From positions 372,001 through 436,000 of the forward strand of contig NZ_CP145605.1 in NCBI RefSeq assembly GCF_036884255.1: a DNA stretch of 64,000 nt, in the 5' to 3' direction. The notes beneath the pieces were generated by a model. It ran no database searches, was not told the DNA's origin, and saw nothing but the letters and a program-made list of their open reading frames with translations. Position numbers and translations under genes: made by a program. Source of the stretch: Paenibacillus tundrae (GTDB lineage Bacteria; Bacillota; Bacilli; Paenibacillales; Paenibacillaceae). This document shows, in pieces, positions 7,739 to 16,582 of the stretch (position 1 is its first letter; every line of letters begins with the position of its first letter).

Positions 7739-10126
7739 ATGATGTTAAAGCCAAGATTGACCAAGTATATGGTGATGATGCTGGTACTGGTACTGAGTAT
7801 TTCCAACGTAGGCCTGGCCGCTGCGGCAGATAAAGAACTATCCAAAATTGTATTGTCTAAAAATGAGTTGTCGCTCGAAGTGGGTGATTCGACTTCAGTG
7901 ACGGCTACAGGGGTATATAGCGATAATACATCGCAGAGTGTGACGATCAGCTCGGATTGGAGCAGTAGTGACAGTTCAATCGCAACAGCGAATAACGGTA
8001 CGATCAGTGCCAAAGCTGAGGGTGATGCAACCGTAACCGTGTCCTATCAGGGCAAACAACAAACGATTCATGTCAATGTGACGAAAAAGGTTAAAGCGCT
8101 ATCCAAGGATGTACAGACACTGGATCTGCGAATCGGAGCTTCGAAGAAGATCAATCTAACAGCAACATACAGTGACAACTCGGTAGAGGAAGCAGCAGCG
8201 AAAATTGCAGAGTGGTCCTCTAGTGATGACAAAGTAGCGACTGTAGTGAATGGTGAGGTTACCGGCCAAAGTGCAGGTACAGCCGTGATCACAGGTAAGG
8301 TTGGTAAACAAAGCGTAACGGTAGATGTTAACGTTGAAGTGGTTAAACGTGTAGATGTGAATAAGAAACAGATCAATCTGTTATTGAATGGTCAAGATGA
8401 TGTAGAGCTGACGGCAACATATCCAGATGGTTCAACAAAAGTTGTGACTGAGCTTGCAGAGTGGACTACGAGCAACGAGAAGGTAGCAGATGCAATTAAA
8501 GGTAAAATTAAAGGTTACGCTGCTGGTTCAGCCAAAATCACAGCAACTTACGGTACGAAGTCCGTAACGATTGATGTTGATGTTGATCTGACGAGCAAAC
8601 TGAGCGCAAGTAAACAAAGCGTGTTCTTGCGTGTCGATAGCACAAACCCGGAGAGCAATAGTACAGCAGACATTGTACTAACGGCTTCATATCCAGATAG
8701 TGCGGATAAGCCGGTCACAGATCTTGCTACATGGACATCCAGCAATGAGAAGGTAGCTACTGTATTCAAAGGCAAAATTACGGCTGTGGGCAGTGGATCA
8801 ACTACGATCAAAGCGACACACAGTGGTAAAACGGTAGAGATTGCAGTGGATGTAGATACAGCGAGATACCTCGATATCGATGGTGTTGAGGACAAGGTTG
8901 CGATGAGCCTTGCGGATAATACCAAAACCAAGAATCTTGTCGTAAAAGCAGAATATATCGACGGAAGTAAAGAAACCGTAACGTCTAAAGCAACATGGAC
9001 TTCCAATAATGCAGATGTCGTCTATGTATCTAACGGCGAACTGATCGCATACAAATCCGGTACAGCGACCATTACCGTTGCTTATGGAGGCAAAACCGTT
9101 AAATTCACGGTCAATGTTGATGTAGCGGACAAGTATGAGATGGAGAAGAAAAAGGCTTCCGTCGCAGTAGGTGGCACGTTTGCTGCTAAAGTTTTCGCCG
9201 TGTTCGGTGAAATCTCCAAGGATGTATCTGAGGATGCAACATGGAGCAGCAGCAGTGAAAAAATTGCTGAAGTTGACAGCAAAGGTAATGTAACGGGGGT
9301 AGCAACGGGTAAAGCGACCATTACAGCCAAAATCGAAGGAAAAACATTGACGTTGCCAGTAGAAGTTGGCATGGCTAGCGATCTGGAAGCAGATGAGAAC
9401 TTCGTAGTATTGTCTGCCAAAGAAACAAAACAAATCGAGCTGACTGCTACGGATGAGGATGGATTGACGAAAGACGTATCCTCTGAAGCCACTTGGAAAT
9501 CAAGCAATGCACGTGTGGCTGATGTGAAAAAAGGCGTTATCACAGCGAACAGCAGTGGTAAAGCAAACATCACAGCAGAGTACGGTTCCAAGAAAATCAC
9601 CATTCAGGTTGAGGTTGACGTAATCTCACGGATCGAAGCATCCGTGCCAGCACTTTCTCTGAAATCAGGAGACACTGAAAACCTGACCGTTACCGTCCTA
9701 TTGAGTGATGGTAGCGAACGTGATGTAACGGATAAAGCAGAATGGAAAACAAATAACTACAAGGTTGCACAGGTGAGCAAAGGCGCTGTAAAAGCCATCG
9801 GTTCAGGTAAAGCTAAAATTACAGCGAAGTATGGTAGTAAATCGGTTACGATTGCGGTGGATGTGGATACGTTGAAATATCTGCAAACTGACAAAGTTAC
9901 GCTGACGATGAAGCCAGGTGACAAAGCGACCGTAATCGCAACAGCAACATTTGCAGATGGTAGCGAAGCAGACGTATCCAAGCCAGCGCTATGGAAGTCT
10001 TCTCGTATTGCAACTGCATCGGTGAAGGACGGCGTTATTCAAGCGAATGGTAAGGGTAAAGCAACCATTACGGTCACCTATGCTGGCGTGAAAACAAAAG
10101 TGACGATCGTTGTTGAAGCGAAGTAA
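7739..10126 (+). CDS. Secreted protein with nine bacterial Ig-like (Big_2) repeats
   Basis: 795 aa. Residues 1-30 are a classical signal peptide (Arg/Lys, hydrophobic core, ending in LAAAA). The rest is nine tandem units of about 84 aa, each holding a W-(S/T/K)-(S/T)-(S/N) strand followed by (V/I)A-x3-x-G and ending in G-x-A-x-I-T-x3-G. These are BID_2/Ig-like folds used in surface adhesins and polysaccharide-active or cell-wall proteins. No catalytic domain, LPXTG or SLH anchor is visible, so the protein may be secreted free or associated loosely with the wall. GGGGGG precedes two adjacent ATGs (7739 and 7742); the second has better spacing. High Lys/Asp/Thr content. Confidence 0.88.
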   Translation: MMLKPRLTKYMVMMLVLVLSISNVGLAAAADKELSKIVLSKNELSLEVGDSTSVTATGVYSDNTSQSVTISSDWSSSDSSIATANNGTISAKAEGDATVTVSYQGKQQTIHVNVTKKVKALSKDVQTLDLRIGASKKINLTATYSDNSVEEAAAKIAEWSSSDDKVATVVNGEVTGQSAGTAVITGKVGKQSVTVDVNVEVVKRVDVNKKQINLLLNGQDDVELTATYPDGSTKVVTELAEWTTSNEKVADAIKGKIKGYAAGSAKITATYGTKSVTIDVDVDLTSKLSASKQSVFLRVDSTNPESNSTADIVLTASYPDSADKPVTDLATWTSSNEKVATVFKGKITAVGSGSTTIKATHSGKTVEIAVDVDTARYLDIDGVEDKVAMSLADNTKTKNLVVKAEYIDGSKETVTSKATWTSNNADVVYVSNGELIAYKSGTATITVAYGGKTVKFTVNVDVADKYEMEKKKASVAVGGTFAAKVFAVFGEISKDVSEDATWSSSSEKIAEVDSKGNVTGVATGKATITAKIEGKTLTLPVEVGMASDLEADENFVVLSAKETKQIELTATDEDGLTKDVSSEATWKSSNARVADVKKGVITANSSGKANITAEYGSKKITIQVEVDVISRIEASVPALSLKSGDTENLTVTVLLSDGSERDVTDKAEWKTNNYKVAQVSKGAVKAIGSGKAKITAKYGSKSVTIAVDVDTLKYLQTDKVTLTMKPGDKATVIATATFADGSEADVSKPALWKSSRIATASVKDGVIQANGKGKATITVTYAGVKTKVTIVVEAK

Positions 10127-10204
10127 ACTCTTCTTAAAACCGAGGTAAATAAAAGTAGGCATGTTGTGTGAAGTACTAGCTGCAACATACTAAGATAACA
10201 AAAG

Positions 10205-10251
10205 AAAAACGGTGATACCTGTTCTTGTGAGCGGGTATCACCGTTTTTTTA
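10205..10251. terminator. Bidirectional terminator between the Ig-repeat and chromate transporter genes
   Basis: Stem AAAAACGGTGATACC with GGTATCACCGTTTTT and an A-run/T-run on the two sides, so it can stop transcription from both converging genes. Confidence 0.9.
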
Positions 10252-10313
10252 TTGTGCTAATGTTTATTAAAATATTATAACGAGCAATTCTTCTTCACAA
10301 GTGAGCAGTTGAA

Positions 10314-10859
10314 TTACATGAAATGAGGCAGAACGAATGCGCCATAAGCAAAAGCAATGACAATCAGAATAGCAGGGTGAAGCTTGGTTTTAGTCATGAC
10401 CCACAGCGAGATTCCAGCAATAATCAGGGTTTGCCAGATGCCGATCGACTCGGTGGAGACTTGGCCGAACTCCCATGTGAGCAGAATCATGAGGACGGCA
10501 ATGACGGGCTGTACTAACAACGTCATACCTTTGACTTTTGGAGAGGTACGGTATTTGTTAAGCAAGCGCAGCAGTAGAATTAATGCGACGGCCGAAGGCA
10601 CAATCGTAGCGAAGCTGGCAATGAATGCACCAAACCAGCCAGCAACCTGATAACCGACAAAGGCAGCAATTTTCGTGGCGATTGGCCCTGGGAGGGCATT
10701 ACTAATAGCAAGTACATCACCGAATTGCTCTGTCGTTAACCACTTGTAATGATTCACAATCTCTTCTTGCATAAGCGGAATGGAAGCTGGACCGCCCCCG
10801 TATCCTAATATATTGGCTACAAAAAATCCCCAAAATAACTCCCACCATGTCTGTAGCAT
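10314..10859 (-). CDS. Chromate transporter family protein, second half (short-chain ChrA type)
   Basis: 181-aa membrane protein with five or six hydrophobic segments. Seen: ILGYGGGPASIPLM and ISNALPGPIATKIAAFVGY, the conserved N-terminal block of the chromate ion transporter (CHR) family. Members export chromate, or may carry sulfate-like anions. This is one partner of a two-gene, short-chain CHR pair; the other gene starts 3 bases upstream and is homologous, consistent with antiparallel partners. Substrate specificity is family-level inference. Confidence 0.88.
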   Translation of the reverse strand: MLQTWWELFWGFFVANILGYGGGPASIPLMQEEIVNHYKWLTTEQFGDVLAISNALPGPIATKIAAFVGYQVAGWFGAFIASFATIVPSAVALILLLRLLNKYRTSPKVKGMTLLVQPVIAVLMILLTWEFGQVSTESIGIWQTLIIAGISLWVMTKTKLHPAILIVIAFAYGAFVLPHFM

Positions 10860-10862
10860 CGT

Positions 10863-11450
10863 CTAGGACACCCCCTTATCGGCGTTGTCCTTCGACTTGA
10901 AGCGCTGAACCACATCAAAGTGGAAGAAACCATAGACGAGAAAGACAGCGATGACGATACCAGGGTGAATGTCTAGTAACAACAAGAGCACAAACGCAAT
11001 GACCCCAAATAGGAGGGCAAAGGTTTTGCCGAGTCCTTTCCATGCCTTCATGGCGAACTCATAAGCCATCATGCCGAGCATGACAAAAATGACTGGGCGT
11101 ACGGCTGCCACCATGCCTGCGACCACTTTGGATTCTCGTAGCGCGTACATCGAGCCGAGCAGTGCAATAATGGCAATACTTGTCGGCAATATATGGGCTA
11201 GCACTGCTACAATCGCGCCCAAGAGACCTTTGGTTTTATAACCTAAGTATGCAATCATTTTGGTCGCAATTGGACCCGGGAGAGCATTCGCGATAGCTAG
11301 AATCTCCCCGAACTCCTCATCACTAACCCATTTATAACGTGTAACGGCTTCATAACGAATCAAGGGAATTACCGAAGGACCGCCGCCATATCCCAAAATT
11401 CCGGTTCGCACCATTCCTGTGACGAGACCGCTGTAAACTTTCCAACTCAT
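10863..11450 (-). CDS. Chromate transporter family protein, first half (short-chain ChrA type)
   Basis: 195 aa, the first gene of the transporter pair. Seen: ILGYGGGPSVIPLIRYEAV and ANALPGPIATKMIAYLGYK, the same block as in the neighbour, plus five or six membrane segments. RBS AGGAGGA precedes ATG 11450. It is separated by only about a dozen bases from the Lrp-type regulator gene upstream, so the three genes are likely one operon. Confidence 0.88.
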   Translation of the reverse strand: MSWKVYSGLVTGMVRTGILGYGGGPSVIPLIRYEAVTRYKWVSDEEFGEILAIANALPGPIATKMIAYLGYKTKGLLGAIVAVLAHILPTSIAIIALLGSMYALRESKVVAGMVAAVRPVIFVMLGMMAYEFAMKAWKGLGKTFALLFGVIAFVLLLLLDIHPGIVIAVFLVYGFFHFDVVQRFKSKDNADKGVS

Positions 11451-11462
11451 GCTGTTATCCTC

Positions 11463-11957
11463 CTACAGTCTCATGCCCATCCGGCTTTTATAACGTTTTA
11501 ACAATAGTTGTGACTCTACTTTGACGATTCCAGGCATCTTATAGAGTTTCTCTAGTAGAAACTGTTCCATCTCCTCCATGTCGGCAAAAATACCATGCAT
11601 GTGCAGGGTACTTGGGCCTGTCATATGGTATAGGCTGGTTACGGCTGGTTCTTCATCGAGTTTCTCCGCTACCTCGTCCAGAAAAGGAGGTTCTACGTCG
11701 ACATTGAAAAAAGCTGAGACCTGCAGTCCAACCTTGCTGGGGTTGATGACAACCGTGAATCGTTCAATAACGCCTTTTTCGGATAGTGCATTAATCCGTG
11801 CCTGTACGGCTACGCGAGATAACCCAATCTGTTGTCCCAGATCGGTATAGGACATCCGGCTATTGTGATGCAGAGCAGCCAATATTTTGCGATCTATGTC
11901 ATCCAGATTGTGCATTTGGGGGATTTCTCCACCCTTAGAAGAGCGTTTCTCTGCCAT
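11463..11957 (-). CDS. Lrp/AsnC-family transcriptional regulator
   Basis: 164 aa. N-terminal AsnC helix-turn-helix: [22 protein letters not shown] and [19 protein letters not shown]-terminal RAM ligand-binding domain from about residue 75. The family controls amino-acid or small-molecule transport genes. The frame extends upstream to 12017, but ATG 11957 ([10 protein letters not shown]) has AAAGGATG at good spacing and is preferred. It is the first gene of the putative operon with the two chromate-family transporters and probably regulates them; a ligand cannot be inferred. Confidence 0.88.
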   Translation of the reverse strand: MAEKRSSKGGEIPQMHNLDDIDRKILAALHHNSRMSYTDLGQQIGLSRVAVQARINALSEKGVIERFTVVINPSKVGLQVSAFFNVDVEPPFLDEVAEKLDEEPAVTSLYHMTGPSTLHMHGIFADMEEMEQFLLEKLYKMPGIVKVESQLLLKRYKSRMGMRL

Positions 11958-12167
11958 GATTGACCATCCTTTTCTATCACTAATTACAGTTAGAACATGA
12001 AATGAGCATTTATACATTTTGTACGTAGCACTCTTAATTTTAATGACGAAACGTAATTCGAGTCAATATATTTATAATAAATAAGGATTATACCTGATAA
12101 TTCACTTTCACTTTGTAAAATTGGCCAAGTTTACCTTCTATATAGAGTGAAAGCTACCTCAAAAATA

Positions 12168-12205
12168 GAAAAAAAGACTGCCCAAGGAACGCTCCTTGGC
12201 AGTCT
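12168..12205 (-). terminator. Terminator downstream of the PAS histidine kinase gene
   Basis: Stem AGACTGCCCAAGGA/TCCTTGGCAGTCT; on the minus strand it is followed by a run of seven T. The remaining gap 12206-12410 and 11958-12167 shows no gene. Confidence 0.85.
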
Positions 12206-12410
12206 ACAATGTGTACTTTAGTATATTCGTAGCTACACAATAGCTCTATACGATCGACGTGCGCTCTGCAAGCATAGTATTCGCTAGTTATGCTGATCAC
12301 GCATGATTATGATTCGCCAGTCGTGCTCGAATGTTAACGTTGTATCTACCTCAGCGCAGCATCTACTTCAAATGCACTATTGCAATCCAAATCAGTCGTT
12401 TATACTCGAT

Positions 12411-13526
12411 TTACTTCGTTGATGTCCTTGGCAGAACGAGGGTGACGGTTGTCCCTTCACCTGGCTCTGAAGATACCCTAAGTGTTCCGCCAGCTCCGCG
12501 CGCACGTTCTTCCATGCTGAACATCCCAACACCGTTACCCACCTTCGTTCCATTGAAGCCGACGCCCTGATCTTCTATGATGACCACGGTTGCATCCTCA
12601 GCATCTTCTACGGTCACTTGTGCTTCGGATACATCCGCGTACTTCGCAATGTTGGTTAACGCTTCTTGGATGATCCGGTACATCGCAATCTCACGATTCA
12701 TCTCCAGTCGTCTGCGTAGATTGCACTCCAGCTTAACTTCGATACCATAGTGCCGATTGTAATTCTCTATGTAGGTGCGAATCGCAGGTACAACCCCGAG
12801 ATCATCCAATACAGAAGGTCTGAGCTCCCAAGCCATACCACGAACATCCTCCATAATTCCGGTCACTTGTTTCCGCAGGGATTCGACGCCGGGATGTGGC
12901 TGATCTGCGAGCAGGCGATCCATCTGGATGACGAGAGAGAATAGACTCTGACCGATTCCATCATGCAGCTCGCGCGAGATCCGTCGCCGTTCCTCTTCCT
13001 GAATGTTCATGACCTGAGACATCATCGTCTGCAGCTCACCCTCTACTCGTTTAAGCTTGGTCACTTCACTTCGTACAGCTAAATATTGATAGGGCTGTCC
13101 GTCGTTATCGAGAAATGGCACGATGGTGGTGTTCACCCAATAATAGTTGCCGTCTTTGGCACGGTTACGTATCTCGCCATGCCATACCCTGCCGGAGGAT
13201 ATCGTATCCCACAGGTTCTTCATGAATGTTTTGCCATGATATCCTGAGTTGATAATCCGATGATCCTGACCTATCAGCTCACTCCGATCATATTTCGAAA
13301 TCTCGCAGAATTTATCGTTTACATATTGGATTTTCCCTTTACGATCGGTGAGCGCCACGATGGAGGATTCGTCGAGAGCAAACTTCAGGTCGCTGAGTTG
13401 ATGCAATGAACCTTTCAGTCTGCTACGAAATTGGTCATCGGTGATATGCTCATCCAGCTCAAGAAGTAACTGCAGAACAGGCTGGTCGGCAAGTCCGCTG
13501 AGTCTGTTTTCATGTTCGCTATTCAA
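12411..13526 (-). CDS. PAS-domain sensor histidine kinase (NarX/NreB-like, HisKA_3 type)
   Basis: 371 aa, no membrane segment, so a cytoplasmic sensor. Domains: PAS/PAC at ~45-160 (YVNDKFCEISKYD, GQDHRIINSGYH); dimerisation helix with phospho-accepting His188 (ISRELHDGIGQSL); HATPase with NIAKYA and DQGVGF. The kinase family pairs with NarL-type regulators. The PAS domain has a single Cys, not the four-Cys oxygen-sensing Fe-S site of Staphylococcus NreB, so its signal may differ (heme, flavin or none). Its start overlaps the end of the response-regulator gene by 8 bases, so they are translated together. Confidence 0.88.
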   Translation of the reverse strand: MNSEHENRLSGLADQPVLQLLLELDEHITDDQFRSRLKGSLHQLSDLKFALDESSIVALTDRKGKIQYVNDKFCEISKYDRSELIGQDHRIINSGYHGKTFMKNLWDTISSGRVWHGEIRNRAKDGNYYWVNTTIVPFLDNDGQPYQYLAVRSEVTKLKRVEGELQTMMSQVMNIQEEERRRISRELHDGIGQSLFSLVIQMDRLLADQPHPGVESLRKQVTGIMEDVRGMAWELRPSVLDDLGVVPAIRTYIENYNRHYGIEVKLECNLRRRLEMNREIAMYRIIQEALTNIAKYADVSEAQVTVEDAEDATVVIIEDQGVGFNGTKVGNGVGMFSMEERARGAGGTLRVSSEPGEGTTVTLVLPRTSTK

Positions 13527-14169
13527 AGTTCAGCAACCCCTTTTTCATCGCAAACTTCACGAGTTCCGGCCGGGTACGGAGCCCGAGCTTCTCCATAAGA
13601 TTGCTTTTGTGGGATTCTACAGTTTTGACACTAATGACGAGATGCTCGGCAATTTCCTTGTTGGCGTACCCTTTGGCGATCCATGACAAAATTTCCTTCT
13701 CTCGCTCGGAGAGCGTGTCATATGGGCCGGCATTCTCTTGTTTTGCTTTATCGAGATACTCACTCATCAGTCGTTTCGTTGCACTGGGATACAGATATGC
13801 ACTGCCTTCTGCAACGGAGCGAATGGCGGCGAGCAATTCTTCATGTGGGGCACTCTTGAGGATATATCCAGAGGCTCCAGCATGGATAGCACGGAATAAA
13901 TATTCTTCATCATCATGCATCGTCAGTATGAGAATGGCGATGTCTGGCATTAATTTTTTTAATTCAGCAGTGGCTGTTAAACCGTCCTTGCCTGGCGGCA
14001 TGCTAAAATCCATTAAGACCACATTGGGCTTCAGTTGCTGGGCTTTGGCAATAGCTTCATCCCCGTCCGCTGCATCTCCAACGATCCGAATATCACTTTT
14101 TCCGTCTAACAAGGCAATAAGCCCGGAACGTACGACCACATGGTCATCAACGACCAATAGTTGAATCAC
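13519..14169 (-). CDS. NarL/FixJ-family response regulator (NreC-like)
   Basis: 216 aa. Receiver domain residues 1-120 with acidic pocket VDDH and phospho-acceptor Asp54 (LMDFSMP), Lys ~104 (LKSAPHEE). C-terminal LuxR helix-turn-helix, LSEREKEILSWIAKGYANKEIA, then VKTVESHKSNL. Precedes and overlaps the kinase gene. With the adjacent GAF protein and the divergent fnr gene, control of nitrate/nitrite or low-oxygen respiration is inferred. Confidence 0.9.
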   Translation of the reverse strand: MIQLLVVDDHVVVRSGLIALLDGKSDIRIVGDAADGDEAIAKAQQLKPNVVLMDFSMPPGKDGLTATAELKKLMPDIAILILTMHDDEEYLFRAIHAGASGYILKSAPHEELLAAIRSVAEGSAYLYPSATKRLMSEYLDKAKQENAGPYDTLSEREKEILSWIAKGYANKEIAEHLVISVKTVESHKSNLMEKLGLRTRPELVKFAMKKGLLNFE

Positions 14170-14277
14170 ATCATTTTCCCCCTGTCCGCATGCATATGTC
14201 TATCTCTATCATACCAAAAAAGAAAGCCACCCAGAGAAGGAATCTCAGAATGGCTGGATATCTATACAAGAACAAAT

Positions 14278-14316
14278 AAAGGCCTTGCTCAACCTTAACA
14301 GGCGAAACAAGCCTTT
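14278..14316 (-). terminator. Weak terminator after the GAF-domain gene
   Basis: Stem AAAGGCTTG with CAAGGCCTTT (one bulge), with ATTTGTTCTTG following on the minus strand. It would partly separate the GAF gene from the response regulator gene. Confidence 0.5.
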
Positions 14317-14339
14317 GTAAGTAAAGTCTATTGCACAGG

Positions 14340-14780
14340 TTATCCACGAATGAGAGGTTCTAGGTCACGTGCCAGTTGCTTAACTTCGTGGATCATATCC
14401 TCTGAAAATGTACAGGACATTCGGTTACCTACGAGCAGCACCGCTTCAGGCAAGCTGCCTGACTGGAAGACAGGTACCGCAATAGCACATACGAGCCGTT
14501 CAGCAAGCATAAGCGGACACCTCCCAGGTGTATGCTCTGAACTAGATTGTGCATCTGACAGCGTAGTTCGCCCAGTTCGCAGCGCCGTGCCGACGAGGTC
14601 TTGTCCGGGACGCATTTCCATGCGCTGTACACGTTCGTTGCTGGCACCGGACGTATATTTCCAGCGGAGCAGCGTACCAGACAAACAGGCGAGACCGCAA
14701 AAATCGCTGGAGGTGTTAAGGCGCAAGCGGTCAATCATCTCCTGAATGCCAGATGGATGTTCATCATGCATGAGAGACAC
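14340..14780 (-). CDS. GAF-domain protein, NreA-like (possible nitrate receptor)
   Basis: 146 aa, a single GAF domain covering nearly the whole chain: FCGLACLSGTLLRWKYTSGASNERV, then GQDLVGTALRTGRT and IAVPVFQSG. Size and neighbourhood (histidine kinase + NarL regulator + fnr) match NreA of staphylococci, a GAF nitrate receptor that restrains the NreB kinase. Gene order here is A-C-B, not A-B-C. No nitrate reductase gene is in the window, so the nitrate role is inferred, not shown. Confidence 0.7.
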   Translation of the reverse strand: MSLMHDEHPSGIQEMIDRLRLNTSSDFCGLACLSGTLLRWKYTSGASNERVQRMEMRPGQDLVGTALRTGRTTLSDAQSSSEHTPGRCPLMLAERLVCAIAVPVFQSGSLPEAVLLVGNRMSCTFSEDMIHEVKQLARDLEPLIRG

Positions 14781-15034
14781 TTCCTTTTAGGGTCATACCG
14801 TAGAATCCGGTCGAATGAGCTAACGTTAATTAAATAGAATGAGTCATCATAATCATATGAAGATGTATATGTGTTCTTACGTTCATTTCTATTGTAGACC
14901 TTTTCCTTCTCCGTGTAATTCAGGGAAAACCCCTATTTGTTTTCTGGATTTTACTGATCATGCTTGTCCAAGTGCCCTCAGCCTAGACCTACTGCGGCAT
15001 ACAATGCAACTCAGGTTGTAGGTTTAGTGCCTAG

Positions 15035-15050
15035 TGTGACTTTTCTCACA
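15035..15050 (+). promoter_or_regulatory. Perfect FNR-box palindrome in the nre-like/fnr divergent region
   Basis: TGTGACTTTTCTCACA fits TGTGA-N6-TCACA with both arms exact. It lies between divergent genes (GAF gene start 14780, fnr start 15225). If its centre is at -41.5 of a rightward promoter, transcription would begin near 15084 and serve fnr, so autoregulation is likely; the leftward unit could also be affected. The rest of 14781-15224 shows no gene. Confidence 0.75.
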
Positions 15051-15224
15051 GCAAATTCAGGGAATTTATCCGTAAGGTTCAGGTAATCCCCCGATAACCT
15101 TTATGGTCTTTTCGCGGTAAGATAGATGCATAAGGAAACACGAGGGGGACGATGAATTATGGGTACGGTATTTATAGAAAGAGCAACCCAAGCGACGGAA
15201 CGAGAACAGACGGAGGGAAGCAAA

Positions 15225-15938
15225 ATGACACAGAGGAATACTGGCGGAATTCTTTCGTTCGTAACGGCCGAACAATGGGCATCGATTGAAACCATGATGC
15301 AACCCAAACGGGTGAAGTCGGGGTATAGTCTCTTTCTAGAAGGCGATGAAGCCGGATACCTGTACTTCATTCGTTCGGGACGTGTGAAGCTGACAAAATC
15401 CACTGAGGATGGCAAAGAAATTATTTTGTCCATTCAACAAAAAGGCGATCTGATCGGGGAATTCGGTGGCATTGGTGGTCAGATGCACAGCTACAGTGCT
15501 GAGATGACGGATAAAGGGGAACTCGCGATTATCTCGCTGAGTGAACTGGAGAGTGTACTTAGTAAAGATGGCGATCTTGCGCTGAAATTCCTGCAATGGA
15601 TGGCGCTCGCACAACGTATTACCCAGTCGCGTTTTCGTGATCTGCTACTCTATGGTAAAGCCGGTGCGCTGGCATCGACCCTTATCCGCGCGAGTAATTC
15701 TTACGGAAAGATGACGCCAGATGGCATCGTGCTGGAGATGAAGCTGAACCATACAGAGCTTGCAGAGATGATTGGTGCCACCCGTGAAAGTGTAACGCGG
15801 ATGCTGGGTGCTTGGAAAGAGCAGGGCACGCTGGATACATTCGATGGCAAACTGATCATTCGTGACCTGGCTGCGTTACGGTGTATGTGTGGTTGTCCTA
15901 CAGTTCCGAGCTGTCCAGCAGAGTTGTGCAGAATGTAA
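15225..15938 (+). CDS. fnr: Fnr, Crp/Fnr-family anaerobic regulator with C-terminal Fe-S cysteines
   Basis: 237 aa. Cyclic-nucleotide-like fold at ~15-120 (GYLYFIRSGRVKLTK, GDLIGEFGGIGG), dimer helix, then winged helix HTH LNHTELAEMIGATRESVTRML (~174-194). C-terminal Cys220, 222, 224, 230 and 235 (CMCGC...SCPAELC) and Asp139 in FRDLL match the [4Fe-4S] ligands known in Bacillus subtilis Fnr (three C-terminal Cys plus an Asp). The frame is open from an ATG at 15159, but ATG 15225 has GGAGGGAAGC upstream and gives 237 aa, close to the ~238-aa Bacillus protein. A perfect FNR box lies upstream. Confidence 0.92.
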   Translation: MTQRNTGGILSFVTAEQWASIETMMQPKRVKSGYSLFLEGDEAGYLYFIRSGRVKLTKSTEDGKEIILSIQQKGDLIGEFGGIGGQMHSYSAEMTDKGELAIISLSELESVLSKDGDLALKFLQWMALAQRITQSRFRDLLLYGKAGALASTLIRASNSYGKMTPDGIVLEMKLNHTELAEMIGATRESVTRMLGAWKEQGTLDTFDGKLIIRDLAALRCMCGCPTVPSCPAELCRM

Positions 15939-16009
15939 TGCAGCACAAGTTAGAATAACTGTTTATCTTCATTGGCGATTGGGGTCGTTACGGAGAACGG
16001 TTGTTGTAC

Positions 16010-16046
16010 GTAGAAAGAGGGTCAGCCTGCGGGCTGACCCTTTCTG
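16010..16046. terminator. Bidirectional terminator between fnr and an acetyltransferase gene
   Basis: Stem AGAAAGAGGGTCAGCC with GGGCTGACCCTTTCT around a TGC loop; serves the converging genes on both strands. Confidence 0.85.
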
Positions 16047-16568
16047 CTATGACTTCGCCAGAATGGAGTATAGGAAGGAGTCATGATATTTCCCTTTGTA
16101 ATACCAGTGTTCTCGCATCAGACCTTCGCGTTCCATGCCGATGTGCAGCATGACCTTCTCCGAAGAGCTATTCTCTGGACGACATTTGGCGAAGATGCGA
16201 TGTATGCCAAGTGTATTGAAACCAAATTCCAATATCCCACGTGCGGCTTCCGTTGCATAACCTCGGCCTTGATAGCTCGGGTTCAACACATAGCCTAGTT
16301 CGGCATTGGTGTCCATGACATGAAGACCAATTCCGCCAATTAGTGTACCTTCTTGCTTCAGACATATGGCTAGTTCGTAGCCTTCTCGTGGCACTGCTTG
16401 TTGTAGCTCGATCACATAATTCACATAAGATTGGGTATCTTCTTCTGTATTCGGCCCCCATGCTGTATGTGTAGTAACCTCGGGTAGCGAAGTATATGTA
16501 TGAATGTGCTCCCAATCTGACTCTACAATCTCACGAATAATTAATCGTTCTGTTTCTAGTTGCATCAT
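16047..16568 (-). CDS. GNAT-family N-acetyltransferase (RimJ/RimL-like)
   Basis: 173 aa. Starts METERLIIREI, typical of the Acetyltransf_3 (RimL/RimJ) branch, and carries the acetyl-CoA loop PSYQGRGYATEAARGIL followed by IFAKCRPENSSSEKVML. Could acetylate ribosomal-protein N-termini, an amino acid or an antibiotic; no substrate can be read from sequence. Start codon set at the MMQLETERL Met; the terminator abuts its stop. Confidence 0.88.
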   Translation of the reverse strand: MMQLETERLIIREIVESDWEHIHTYTSLPEVTTHTAWGPNTEEDTQSYVNYVIELQQAVPREGYELAICLKQEGTLIGGIGLHVMDTNAELGYVLNPSYQGRGYATEAARGILEFGFNTLGIHRIFAKCRPENSSSEKVMLHIGMEREGLMREHWYYKGKYHDSFLYSILAKS

Positions 16569-16582
16569 GTCACCATCCTTAA

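Noticed and set aside
8068..9603. Several antisense frames in the Ig-repeat gene
   Set aside because: Shadows of repetitive coding sequence; low-complexity Thr/Ser/Val products.
15159..15224. 22-codon N-terminal extension of Fnr
   Set aside because: ATG 15225 has the better ribosome site and the expected family length.
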